DNA of 17,151 bases from CAZVAO01 sp964625175 (lineage in GTDB: Bacteria > Bacillota > UBA994 > PWPR01), in NCBI GenBank assembly GCA_964625175.1, contig CAZVAO010000048.1:1-17151 (forward strand), read 5' to 3'. Both the position numbers and the translations under genes were made by a program. The notes below the pieces were generated by a model. It searched no databases and was not told the DNA's origin. It saw only the letters and a program-made list of their open reading frames with translations. Below, piece by piece: positions 1 to 7,102 of this stretch. The number at the start of each line of letters is the position of its first letter. Positions within the stretch are counted from its first letter, which is position 1.

Positions 1-588
1 CATCACGGGGCGAAGGTGATTCATCCACGGGCCGTAGAGATTGCCATGCAGAAGAATATTCCGCTTAGAATACGATCCACATTCAGTGATCATGAAGGTA
101 CTTTAATCACCAACCAACTCTACGAGAAAACGAAGGTGGCGGAGATAAAGGGGGGCCTGTTAGCGGGGATTGCCTGCCAAGATGGAATTGCTCAAATTAG
201 CGTTGCGGTACATGGGAATTTGAAAAACTCCTATGCGGTTTTTGAAACGATGAAAGAAGCGGATATCAGTGTGGATTTTATCAATGTTTCTCCAGAGAAA
301 ATAGCCTTTACGATTAAAAGTGGGTTAACCTTGCGTGCTATTAAAGAGATTGAGGGCATCGGCATGACGCCTCAAGTCATTGAAGACTGTGCGATGGTAT
401 CCATTGTCGGGACGAATATGACGGGGGTGCCTGGAACAATGGCGCTGATTATGGGGGTAATGTACGGGGAAGGGATTGATGTCTTGCAAACATCCGATTC
501 TCATACAACTGTCTGGTGTTTAGTCAAGCGAGATAATATGAAAAAAGCAGTAAATGCGTTACATAAGATTTTTAATTTAGATAGGTAA
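1..588 (+). CDS. dapG: Aspartokinase, C-terminal part (5' end outside window), copy 1
   Basis: This is the C-terminal half of an aspartokinase, which phosphorylates L-aspartate at the head of the aspartate pathway (diaminopimelate, lysine, threonine, methionine). The frame is open from base 1, so the gene starts upstream and the kinase motif KFGGTS is not visible. What remains is the end of the catalytic domain (GAKVIHPRAVEIA) and the paired ACT regulatory domains, with the typical tract VSIVGTNMTGVPG and the ending LQTSDSHTTVWCLV. It aligns without gaps to the complete copy at 4889-6106; my hand count over 195 residues gives 133 identities (about 68%). dapA follows 10 bases downstream, the same order as B. 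subtilis dapG-dapA, which is why that symbol is used; lysC would be an equally valid name. The effector (lysine, diaminopimelate or threonine) cannot be read from the sequence. Confidence 0.93.
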   Translation, partial: HHGAKVIHPRAVEIAMQKNIPLRIRSTFSDHEGTLITNQLYEKTKVAEIKGGLLAGIACQDGIAQISVAVHGNLKNSYAVFETMKEADISVDFINVSPEKIAFTIKSGLTLRAIKEIEGIGMTPQVIEDCAMVSIVGTNMTGVPGTMALIMGVMYGEGIDVLQTSDSHTTVWCLVKRDNMKKAVNALHKIFNLDR

Positions 589-598
589 GGTGATTAAA

Positions 599-1486
599 AT
601 GAAATTTGGTCGAATTTATACGGCAATGGTAACCCCATTTAATGAAAACTTAGAGGTTGACTATATCAAAGCTGGTGAACTTGCTTTGTATCTCATCAAT
701 AATGGATCGGACGGTGTTATTGTCTCGGGAACAACAGGTGAATCACCCACTTTGAGCATTGAAGAAAAGGTGCAACTGTTCAAGACAGTTAAAGCGATGG
801 TCGGAGATAAAGGTCACGTCATCGCCGGAACAGGTAGTAGTGACACCCGAGCAACCATCGCATTGACAAAACAGGCAGAGGATGCAGGGGTAGACGCTTG
901 TATGGTGGTTTCACCCGCTTACAATAAGCCGACACAAGCAGCCCTTTACGACCATTTTAAGATGATCAGCGAGAGCACAGCCTTGCCGATTATTGTGTAC
1001 AATGTGCCGGGCAGAACGAGTTCGAATATTGAAGCACAAACGACTGCCAAACTGTCAAAGCTTCCTAATATCGTGGCAGTGAAAGAGGCAGCAGGCTCAA
1101 TTGATCAGGTTATGGAAATCATGAGCCTAACGGATGATGATTTTATGGTCTATAGCGGCGATGATGGATTAACACTCCCCATGCTTGCGATTGGCGCTCA
1201 AGGTGTAATCAGTGTTTCTTCACATGTGGTTGGTAATGAAATGCAGACAATGATTCGCTCTTTCTTAAACGGAGATTTTGCTGGAGCAGCTCGAATAAAT
1301 GCAAGTCTTTACCCAATTTATAAAGGGATGTTCATCACGTCTAGCCCCATTCCTGTGAAAACGGCACTGAATCTCTTAGGTCATGAGGTCGGAGCCATGC
1401 GGATGCCGATGCAGTTGGCAGAGGGTGAGGTATTAGCAAAAATCAAAAATACGCTTATGGATTATGGTTTAACCGTTGAAGCATAA
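599..1486 (+). CDS. dapA: 4-hydroxy-tetrahydrodipicolinate synthase, copy 1
   Basis: This enzyme condenses pyruvate with aspartate semialdehyde, the first step committed to diaminopimelate and lysine. The protein is 295 residues, normal for the family, and a single TIM-barrel. Visible catalytic residues are Thr45 (SGTTGES), Tyr108 (AYNKP), Tyr134 and Arg139 (YNVPGRT) and the Schiff-base Lys162 (VAVKEA). I prefer the ATG at 599 over an in-frame GTG at 590. AAGGTG (587-592) is spaced 6 bases from the ATG, and the protein then begins MKFGRIYTAMVTPF like its homologues. It lies 10 bases after the aspartokinase and is surely cotranscribed with it. One oddity is that the usual PYYN motif reads PAYN here: Ala107 replaces the Tyr that corresponds to E. 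coli Tyr106 at the dimer interface and lysine site. The second copy at 6103-6996 keeps that Tyr. Confidence 0.95.
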   Translation: MKFGRIYTAMVTPFNENLEVDYIKAGELALYLINNGSDGVIVSGTTGESPTLSIEEKVQLFKTVKAMVGDKGHVIAGTGSSDTRATIALTKQAEDAGVDACMVVSPAYNKPTQAALYDHFKMISESTALPIIVYNVPGRTSSNIEAQTTAKLSKLPNIVAVKEAAGSIDQVMEIMSLTDDDFMVYSGDDGLTLPMLAIGAQGVISVSSHVVGNEMQTMIRSFLNGDFAGAARINASLYPIYKGMFITSSPIPVKTALNLLGHEVGAMRMPMQLAEGEVLAKIKNTLMDYGLTVEA

Positions 1487-1614
1487 AGTGGCTGGCAATT
1501 ATTTTACAAATAGCCGTTCCGATACGGTAGCGAATAACAGGCATTTAGCTTGGTAACTCTGGGTATGAAGATGCGTTGAAACTCAGATCAGAGAACCAAA
1601 TAGATAAGTTTTAA

Positions 1615-1648
1615 GAGCAAGGAGACTTAGTCCCTTGCTCTTTTTTTT
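1615..1648 (+). terminator. Intrinsic terminator after the first aspartokinase-dapA pair
   Basis: GAGCAAGG (1615-1622) pairs perfectly with CCTTGCTC (1633-1640) around a 10-base loop and is followed by eight T residues (1641-1648). Two flanking A-T pairs can extend the stem. It sits 129 bases after the dapA stop and 31 bases before the end of the convergent FecR-like gene. Read on the minus strand it lacks a good T tract, so it mainly ends rightward transcripts. The stretch 1487-1614 contains nothing else I can recognise. Confidence 0.88.
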
Positions 1649-1678
1649 GTCATCAATTTTTAGTTTGGTGAATACCCG

Positions 1679-3127
1679 CTAGTTGATTTTCTTACCGCAT
1701 TTAGGGCAGAAATTTACTCCTGTTTCTATGGGGTTGCCACAACCATTGCAGAAGCGGGCAGTCCCTTTCGAATGAATAGTCGGGGCAGCTTGAGTCGATT
1801 TTTGTCTGGCTACTGGGGTGCTTTGAGCCGCAGATTTTTTCGATTTTTTGTTTCTACTTCTACTACGCATGGCGATGATGAACACGAGTCCAGCTATCAG
1901 AAACAGAATAGCAGCCACGATGATCGCTATTGGGAAATCGTCTTTGGTTTCCGTTAATATCTGAGCGGTTAGCTCCTGAGTGTTCTCATCCCAACTAGCC
2001 ATTTCTGCATTAATATCAAATGCCTCGATCTGGCCAATACCCGCATCTGTAGCCATAATCATTTGCCCACCGGTCACCAGCACCTTGTTGCCCATCTTGG
2101 GTGTAAATTCGACGGTTCCCTCGATCACTTTAAGTGTGGAAGTTTGACCATCGCTCTCGCAAATCATCGTGGTTCCTTTGATGCCAGCGACAGCCTGAGA
2201 CATCTCTACTTCCATGCTTCCATTTTCGACCATTTTATTTAGGTTGACCCAGATATTGCCTAGAATAAGGCTGATCTTCGTTTCGCGCTCATTTGCAATA
2301 TCGAGTACGATCGCGGTATCTTCCTTTATGACAAAAGAAGATAGGTCGCTAAAGGAAAGAATAGCACCACTGCGCGGCTTAGTTGTGATGCGGTCATTAT
2401 GATGCAGGGGGGTATCTAAGCTGGCAAATACATCTGCATCTTGATCCTCGCCATTGGGTCGAACCGTAACCTCACCATAGATGTCGGCGAAACGAACTAA
2501 AGCCAGGTCTTGATTATCGGTGTCAGAAGTAGTGGTTATATTGGAGATCCCTTGATTGTTGGTGTTAGGTTCAGTGGGAGTGGTCGTGTTCTCTTCAGGG
2601 GTTACCACATCAAACTCGGCGCGTAGGATTAGCGAACGGCTACCACCGCCATTTGGATTCATCCAAGCATTACTAATAATAGCGTGGATTTCAACGCTCT
2701 GGACATCGCCTGGAACAATCAAACTAGTTGCAAGTGATCCGCTTTCACCAGGTGCCAGGGTAACTGTTTCGCTGTTCTCTTGCCCATTCCCAGTTTCGAA
2801 CCAGACACTCATCGTTGCCTCTAAGTCATCGTTGGCGGGGTTCGTTTTGTGTAAGGTTGTGCCATTGCCAGAGATGGCAATGCTGAGGGTCTCACCAGGG
2901 CGTACCGTGCCTTCGATAAAATACTGGGATTGCCAGCCATCGTTGGTCGCAAGAGTGATGTTGCCACCAAGAACTGAATACTCTAGGCGAATCCCTTCAG
3001 CAGGGATTTCGATTACGCCTGACCCCGATTCAGCACCTGTAGCCCCTGCAGAAAGGTAGGGACAGCACAAGACTATAGTCAAGGTAAGAAACAGCACGAC
3101 TGAAAAAAATCGAAACATCTTTTTCAT
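1679..3127 (-). CDS. FecR-domain membrane protein with C-terminal zinc ribbon
   Basis: This is a predicted membrane-anchored extracytoplasmic protein of 482 residues. The visible order is: a signal peptide (about 1-28, hydrophobic core SVVLFLTLTIVL); a beta-rich region of unknown type (about 38-173); a Thr/Asn-rich linker (175-206); a FecR-like domain (about 212-360, with RITTKPRSGAILSF and the typical AVAGIKGTT segment); one membrane helix (about 398-420); a basic Ser/Ala linker; and a zinc ribbon with Cys460, Cys463, Cys474 and Cys477. With a cleaved signal peptide the FecR part lies outside and the zinc ribbon inside. The start at 3127 is preferred over ATG codons 18 and 21 bases upstream, because GGAG lies 7 bases before it and the protein then begins MKKMFRFF, a normal signal peptide. 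There is no adjacent sigma factor or TonB receptor, so this is not a classical FecIR system. It is convergent with dapA and divergent from dinB. Its function is unknown. Confidence 0.88.
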   Translation of the reverse strand: MKKMFRFFSVVLFLTLTIVLCCPYLSAGATGAESGSGVIEIPAEGIRLEYSVLGGNITLATNDGWQSQYFIEGTVRPGETLSIAISGNGTTLHKTNPANDDLEATMSVWFETGNGQENSETVTLAPGESGSLATSLIVPGDVQSVEIHAIISNAWMNPNGGGSRSLILRAEFDVVTPEENTTTPTEPNTNNQGISNITTTSDTDNQDLALVRFADIYGEVTVRPNGEDQDADVFASLDTPLHHNDRITTKPRSGAILSFSDLSSFVIKEDTAIVLDIANERETKISLILGNIWVNLNKMVENGSMEVEMSQAVAGIKGTTMICESDGQTSTLKVIEGTVEFTPKMGNKVLVTGGQMIMATDAGIGQIEAFDINAEMASWDENTQELTAQILTETKDDFPIAIIVAAILFLIAGLVFIIAMRSRSRNKKSKKSAAQSTPVARQKSTQAAPTIHSKGTARFCNGCGNPIETGVNFCPKCGKKIN

Positions 3128-3196
3128 GTTTAGTCTCCATTTCATCATGATGGGTTGTATGGTCCAGCCGAATCTTATTCCTATTCATGTTTCTAT

Positions 3197-3205
3197 ATTA
3201 TAACA
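3197..3205 (-). promoter_or_regulatory. Extended -10 promoter for the FecR-like gene
   Basis: On the minus strand this reads TGTTATAAT, a consensus extended -10 element (TGnTATAAT). No convincing -35 hexamer is seen 17 bases upstream, which is common for extended -10 promoters. Transcription would start near 3190, giving a leader of about 60 bases before the start codon at 3127. Confidence 0.6.
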
Positions 3206-3415
3206 TTTTGCATCATAGAATAACACTAGAAAGCTCCGCATATGATCCTTAAAATGAAGCTAAAAGAGATGAGTGACTCTTTATCATTATGCTAAATACG
3301 ACAGTGGAATTATAAGAAGAATAATTAAATATGTGCCAGCTAAATCAGTGGAACTGGGTTAGTTTTGTGCGTATCGGTTGGTGATCCATGCAAAAATTAA
3401 TGGTAAACATTCTAG

Positions 3416-3430
3416 ATATCGAGTCGATAT
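3416..3430. repeat. Perfect palindrome, candidate operator of dinB
   Basis: ATATCGAGTCGATAT is a perfect inverted repeat: 7-base arms ATATCGA and TCGATAT around a central G. It directly precedes and overlaps the first base of the extended -10 element at 3430-3438, so a bound protein would block RNA polymerase. It does not match the Gram-positive LexA box (GAAC-N4-GTTC), so the regulator is unknown. Confidence 0.5.
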
Positions 3431-3438
3431 GGTATGAT
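3430..3438 (+). promoter_or_regulatory. Extended -10 promoter for dinB
   Basis: TGGTATGAT matches TGnTATAAT with one mismatch. The -35 position holds only a weak TTCTAG. Transcription would start near 3445, leaving a leader of about 65 bases before the GTG start at 3511. Confidence 0.5.
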
Positions 3439-3510
3439 AGTAGTAACAGATATAGCGGTAAGCAGTGATTAAGAACTTAATTGTAATAAAAAGGGTAGGA
3501 GGCTTAACAG

Positions 3511-4731
3511 GTGGAACGAACAATACTCCATTGCGATTTAAATAATTTCTATGCATCTGTTGAGTGTCTTTTTAGGCCAGAGCTGAAGGATGTCCCTATG
3601 GCCGTCTGTGGGGATGTGGAGAATCGACGGGGTATTATCCTAGCTAAGAATCAACTGGCCAAGCGTTTTGGTGTCATAACGGCAGAAACGGTATGGCAGG
3701 CACAGAAAAAGTGTCCTGATTTGGTCATGGTTCCTCCCCATCACGATTGGTATGCGAAGTACTCAAAAATTGTTTTTGAGATCTATACACGATACACCGA
3801 TTTAGTGGAGTCATTTGGTATTGATGAGGCTTGGCTGGATGTGACGGGAAGCCAGCGATTATTTGGTAGTGGCAAGGAAATCGCAGATCAAATTCGCTTG
3901 GATGTGAAAAGGGAAGTTGGACTTACGGTTTCAGTGGGCGTTTCCTTCAATAAAGTGTTTGCAAAATTAGGGAGCGACTATCAAAAACCGGATGCAACGA
4001 CGGTCATCAGTAAAGAAAACTTTCAAGAAATCGTCTATCCATTGCCGGTCTCAGAGCTGCTCTATGTTGGCAAAGTAGCAACGGCTACTCTAGAGAAATT
4101 AGGAATCAGGACCATTGGTCAGCTTGCGGAAGCCAACCAAGCATTGCTTGTGAATGCTTTGGGTAAATTTGGAGCGATGATTCATCACAATGCGCAAGGA
4201 TTGGACACCAGTCCAGTCCACCATATCCATGATCAGCGCGAAGTGAAATCTGTGGGTAAAGGCTTAACATTCAAGCGCAATCTAGTGGGGATGAGAGATA
4301 TTAAAGCGGGTTTGCAGCCGCTCGCGAAAAGTGTTGGGGAGCGACTACGTGAAAAAGGTTTAAAATGTAGCACCATCCAGGTCACGATCCGTGACCCAGA
4401 TTTTAAAACAATTACAAGACAAAAGAAGCTATTAAAAGCGACTCATTTAACAACGGAGATTATGAAGATCGCCACTGAGATTATGAAAGAATCATGGAAT
4501 TTAGAGGAACCCATACGGATGCTGACGATTACTGGCTCAAACCTGGTAAAAGATTCAAGTTATGAACAGCTCAATTTGTTTGATCAGCGCGAACACGCAG
4601 AAAGAGAGAAGCTGGAGAAAGTTGAACATTTAGTTGATGCTATCCGTTCTCAATTTGGACGTGATGTAATCTCTTACGGGGTTAACGCTACTGATCTCAC
4701 AGCAAACGCAAAGAAAAGCAGTGATGAGTAG
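3511..4731 (+). CDS. dinB: Y-family DNA polymerase (DNA polymerase IV-like)
   Basis: This is a translesion DNA polymerase of 406 residues. The start is GTG at 3511, set by a perfect AGGAGG (3497-3502) 8 bases upstream. Metal-binding acidic residues are visible: Asp9 in the first motif (HCDLNNFYASVE, with Tyr14 at the steric-gate position) and Asp105 and Glu106 in SFGIDEAWLDV. The palm/finger motif SVGVSFNKVFAKLGSDYQKP is intact. After the little-finger domain, QLNLF (353-357) fits the sliding-clamp binding motif of DinB proteins. The usual Tyr/Phe after IDEA is Trp108 here, probably a tolerated change. The gene stands alone with its own promoter and palindrome, and no partner genes of imuA/imuB or umuD type are adjacent. 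It could be named polymerase IV or simply DinB/UmuC-like; the biochemical class is secure. Confidence 0.93.
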   Translation: MERTILHCDLNNFYASVECLFRPELKDVPMAVCGDVENRRGIILAKNQLAKRFGVITAETVWQAQKKCPDLVMVPPHHDWYAKYSKIVFEIYTRYTDLVESFGIDEAWLDVTGSQRLFGSGKEIADQIRLDVKREVGLTVSVGVSFNKVFAKLGSDYQKPDATTVISKENFQEIVYPLPVSELLYVGKVATATLEKLGIRTIGQLAEANQALLVNALGKFGAMIHHNAQGLDTSPVHHIHDQREVKSVGKGLTFKRNLVGMRDIKAGLQPLAKSVGERLREKGLKCSTIQVTIRDPDFKTITRQKKLLKATHLTTEIMKIATEIMKESWNLEEPIRMLTITGSNLVKDSSYEQLNLFDQREHAEREKLEKVEHLVDAIRSQFGRDVISYGVNATDLTANAKKSSDE

Positions 4732-4888
4732 ACCTGTTTGCGAGATGTGGTGAAGGTTCTCGTCGGAACAGTAAGCGATGTAACGATATAGCGAAAACCC
4801 AATGAACAATCCACTACTTTCCGAAGTATGGCATGTTGCTAACTTAGTACAGGCATGAAGACAAATAATATTAGATGGAGTGATTGAC

Positions 4889-6106
4889 TTGTCAATTATC
4901 GTTCAGAAATTTGGAGGGACCTCCCTGGCAGATTCTGAGAAGCGAAAAAAAGCTGCTCATAAAGTGATTCAGGCGAATGAGCGTGGCTATTCCTGTGTGG
5001 TGGTGGTGTCAGCAATCGGGAGAAGCGGGGCTCCTTATGCGACGGATACATTATTAGATTCATTGGAATCAAAAAATATTAATCCTCGTGAGAAAGATAT
5101 ATTGTTGAATTGCGGTGAGATGATCTCGGCTGTATTTCTATTTCAGGTGTTTGAATCGTTGGGGTATGACAGTATTGTTCTAACAGGGTCACAAGCGGGG
5201 ATTATCACGGATGATAACTACACAGATGCCCGAATTCTCAAAATTAACCCTGAGAAAATTATCAGAAATCTCGCCAAAGGTAAAATCGTGATTGTGACAG
5301 GATTTCAGGGCGTCACTGAAGATGGTGAACTGACGACTCTAGGCAGAGGGGGCAGTGATACAACGGCTGCGGCATTGGGGGTTGCGCTCGATGCGGTAGA
5401 AGTGGAGATTTACACGGATGTCGAGGGGATTAAGACGGCGGATCCACGAATCGTTGAAAATGCTGGCACTTTAAAGACGATATCGTATAATGAAATCTGC
5501 CAACTGGCACACAACGGAGCTAAGGTTATTCACCCACGCGCAGTGGAAATTGCCAGGCAGAAAAACATTCCCCTCCGCGTTAAATCGACCTTCAGTGATG
5601 GCGAGGGGACTTTGATCATCGACCAACTTTATGAAAAAAATACAATTGCAGAAATCAGGGATGGGCTCCTAGCAGGTATTGCTTGTTTGGAGGATATCGA
5701 CCAGATTAGTATTGATATTGGGGTGAGTGTTAAGAGTTCTTTTATGGTCTTTGAAACCATGAAAAATGCTGGAATTAGTGTTGATTTAATCAATGTTTTT
5801 CCTAACAAAATTGCTTTTACAATCAAAAGAGATGATGCAAGGCTGGCAATAGCTGAATTGGAGAAAATCGGTTTGAGTCCAAAAATCATAGAAGACTGCG
5901 CCAAAGTATCTGTAGTCGGCGCAAACATGGCGGGAGTGCCTGGTGTCATGGCTTCAATAATGGAAGCCATGTACTTAGAGAATATCGAAGTGCTACAGAC
6001 TTCAGACTCCCATACATCCATTTGGTGCTTAGTCAAGAGAACGAATATGGCCCAAGCCGCAATAGCGTTACACAAAATTTTTAATTTAGATAGGCGGTGC
6101 AAATGA
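4889..6106 (+). CDS. dapG: Aspartokinase, complete, copy 2
   Basis: This is a complete monofunctional aspartokinase of 405 residues, close to the length of B. subtilis DapG/LysC. The amino-acid kinase domain begins with VQKFGGTSLADSEKRK and contains GRGGSDTTAAALGVAL and YTDVEGIKTADPR. The ACT pair at the C terminus carries VSVVGANMAGVPG and LQTSDSHTSIWCLV. I choose the TTG at 4889: GGAG (4877-4880) is spaced 8 bases from it and the protein becomes MSIIVQKFGGTS, the family's normal N terminus. The alternative GTG at 4880 would lie inside that binding site. The last codons overlap the next dapA by 4 bases (ATGA). The 157 bases upstream (4732-4888) show no lysine riboswitch or T-box motif that I recognise and no clear promoter. 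It is paralogous to the partial copy at 1-588. Confidence 0.95.
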   Translation: MSIIVQKFGGTSLADSEKRKKAAHKVIQANERGYSCVVVVSAIGRSGAPYATDTLLDSLESKNINPREKDILLNCGEMISAVFLFQVFESLGYDSIVLTGSQAGIITDDNYTDARILKINPEKIIRNLAKGKIVIVTGFQGVTEDGELTTLGRGGSDTTAAALGVALDAVEVEIYTDVEGIKTADPRIVENAGTLKTISYNEICQLAHNGAKVIHPRAVEIARQKNIPLRVKSTFSDGEGTLIIDQLYEKNTIAEIRDGLLAGIACLEDIDQISIDIGVSVKSSFMVFETMKNAGISVDLINVFPNKIAFTIKRDDARLAIAELEKIGLSPKIIEDCAKVSVVGANMAGVPGVMASIMEAMYLENIEVLQTSDSHTSIWCLVKRTNMAQAAIALHKIFNLDRRCK

Positions 6107-6996
6107 TAATGGGATTTGGACGATTATATACAGCAATGGTGACACCATTTAAGTCGAGTGGTGCGGTTGACTACGATCAAGCAGGAGAATTGGCGCTCTA
6201 TCTCTTAGAAAACGGATCAGATGGGCTTATTGTTTCTGGTACTACAGGGGAATCCCCTTGTTTGAGAACAGAAGAGAAAGTCATGTTATTCAAAGCAATT
6301 AAAGAAAAAGTTGGAGATCGCGGACATATTATTGCTGGAACCGGATGTAATGACACCTGGAAGACTATGGAATTGACCAGGATGGCAGAGGAAGCGGGGG
6401 TAGATGCTTGTATGCTCGTAGTTCCTTATTACAATAGACCACCTCAGAAGCAGCTTTACAATCACTTCAAAAGGGTCAGCGAGTGTACGAAATTGCCGAT
6501 TATGCTTTATAATGTGCCAGGACGAACTGGTCAGAATATGGAGCCAGAAACGGTAGCAAAGCTTGCTAAAATTAAAAATATTGTGGCTGTTAAAGAGGCC
6601 TCAGGCTCTTTGGACCAGATTATCGCGATTAGGAGAATGACCAATGATCGCTTCATGATTTTTTCTGGTGATGATGCATTGACCTTGCCTATTCTCTCTG
6701 TTGGTGGGCGAGGCGTTGTCAGCGTTGCGTCCCATTTGGTCGGCAATGAAATGAAGTCGATGATCGAGGCCTATCTTAAAGGAGATACTGAAAAAGCCCT
6801 GAGGATTAATGAAAGAATCTATCCAATTTTTAAGGGGTTGTTTATTACGAGCAATCCAATTCCAGTAAAAACCGCATTAAATCTGCTGGGGCATGAGGTC
6901 GGCGGTATGCGGATGCCACTGGAATTGGCACAAGGAGCGATTTTAAAGCAAATAGAGAAGATGCTTCTTAACTATGGTTTAATGACTAGAGCCTAG
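6103..6996 (+). CDS. dapA: 4-hydroxy-tetrahydrodipicolinate synthase, copy 2
   Basis: This is the second DapA enzyme, 297 residues from the ATG at 6103. The ATG overlaps the aspartokinase stop as ATGA, which implies translational coupling, and AGGCGG just upstream can serve as binding site. An in-frame ATG at 6109 and a GTG at 6097 are alternatives. Catalytic residues are present: Thr47 (SGTTGES), Tyr110 (PYYNRP), Tyr136 and Arg141 (YNVPGRT) and Lys164 (VAVKEA). Unlike copy 1 it keeps the canonical PYYN, and the Asn in the GTGCND segment, at positions equivalent to E. coli Tyr106 and Asn80. Tyr106 and Asn80 contact lysine in the E. coli enzyme. No hairpin terminator is evident in the following 100 bases, so some readthrough into the kinase gene at 7103 is possible. 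Confidence 0.95.
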   Translation: MIMGFGRLYTAMVTPFKSSGAVDYDQAGELALYLLENGSDGLIVSGTTGESPCLRTEEKVMLFKAIKEKVGDRGHIIAGTGCNDTWKTMELTRMAEEAGVDACMLVVPYYNRPPQKQLYNHFKRVSECTKLPIMLYNVPGRTGQNMEPETVAKLAKIKNIVAVKEASGSLDQIIAIRRMTNDRFMIFSGDDALTLPILSVGGRGVVSVASHLVGNEMKSMIEAYLKGDTEKALRINERIYPIFKGLFITSNPIPVKTALNLLGHEVGGMRMPLELAQGAILKQIEKMLLNYGLMTRA

Positions 6997-7047
6997 GTTT
7001 GTATTGCACTGGGTGAGGATTTACTGTATAGTACTAAATATATACAC

Positions 7048-7076
7048 TTGACTATTGCCTCGGGTTTGCATATCGA
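7048..7076 (+). promoter_or_regulatory. Candidate promoter before the six-helix histidine kinase
   Basis: TTGACT (7048-7053) is a near-consensus -35 box. Exactly 17 bases later stands TATCGA (7071-7076), a poor -10 box. An 8-base palindrome TAGTACTA (7029-7036) lies just upstream. It is the only plausible start for the signalling cluster in the 106 bases after dapA. Confidence 0.35.
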
Positions 7077-7102
7077 TAAATCATCAGAGATGAGTGCTAT
7101 TA

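Larger units (their letters stand above)
3128..3510. other. Divergent control region between the FecR-like gene and dinB
   Basis: These 383 bases carry no gene I can support. They hold a leftward extended -10 promoter (3197-3205), a rightward extended -10 promoter (3430-3438) and a 15-base palindrome (3416-3430), listed separately. A small inverted repeat, AAAGAG (3263-3268) with CTCTTT (3277-3282), lies between them without a following T tract; its role is unclear. Confidence 0.6.

Noticed and set aside
1487..1614. Weak resemblance between the region after dapA copy 1 and the region before aspartokinase copy 2
   Set aside because: A few short stretches look alike (for example near 1520-1540 and 4765-4790), but the match needs several gaps and is within what chance allows.
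2556..3059. Long open frame of 167 codons on the + strand inside the FecR-like gene
   Set aside because: It is antisense to a gene with clear domains, has no ribosome binding site that I can see and its translation resembles no protein family.
3351..3370. Possible LexA/SOS box upstream of dinB (GAACTGGGTTAG)
   Set aside because: The half-sites do not form GAAC-N4-GTTC: the spacing is wrong and the second half lacks the final C. It also lies far upstream of the predicted promoter.
4732..4888. Possible lysine riboswitch or T-box leader before the second aspartokinase
   Set aside because: The length would nearly fit, but I find none of the conserved core motifs, no terminator/anti-terminator pair and no T-box sequence; only small hairpins such as TACTT-TCCG-AAGTA (4815-4828).
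5629..6102. Open frame of 157 codons on the minus strand within aspartokinase copy 2
   Set aside because: It lies wholly opposite a conserved enzyme and its translation is a mirror of that coding sequence with no domain signs.
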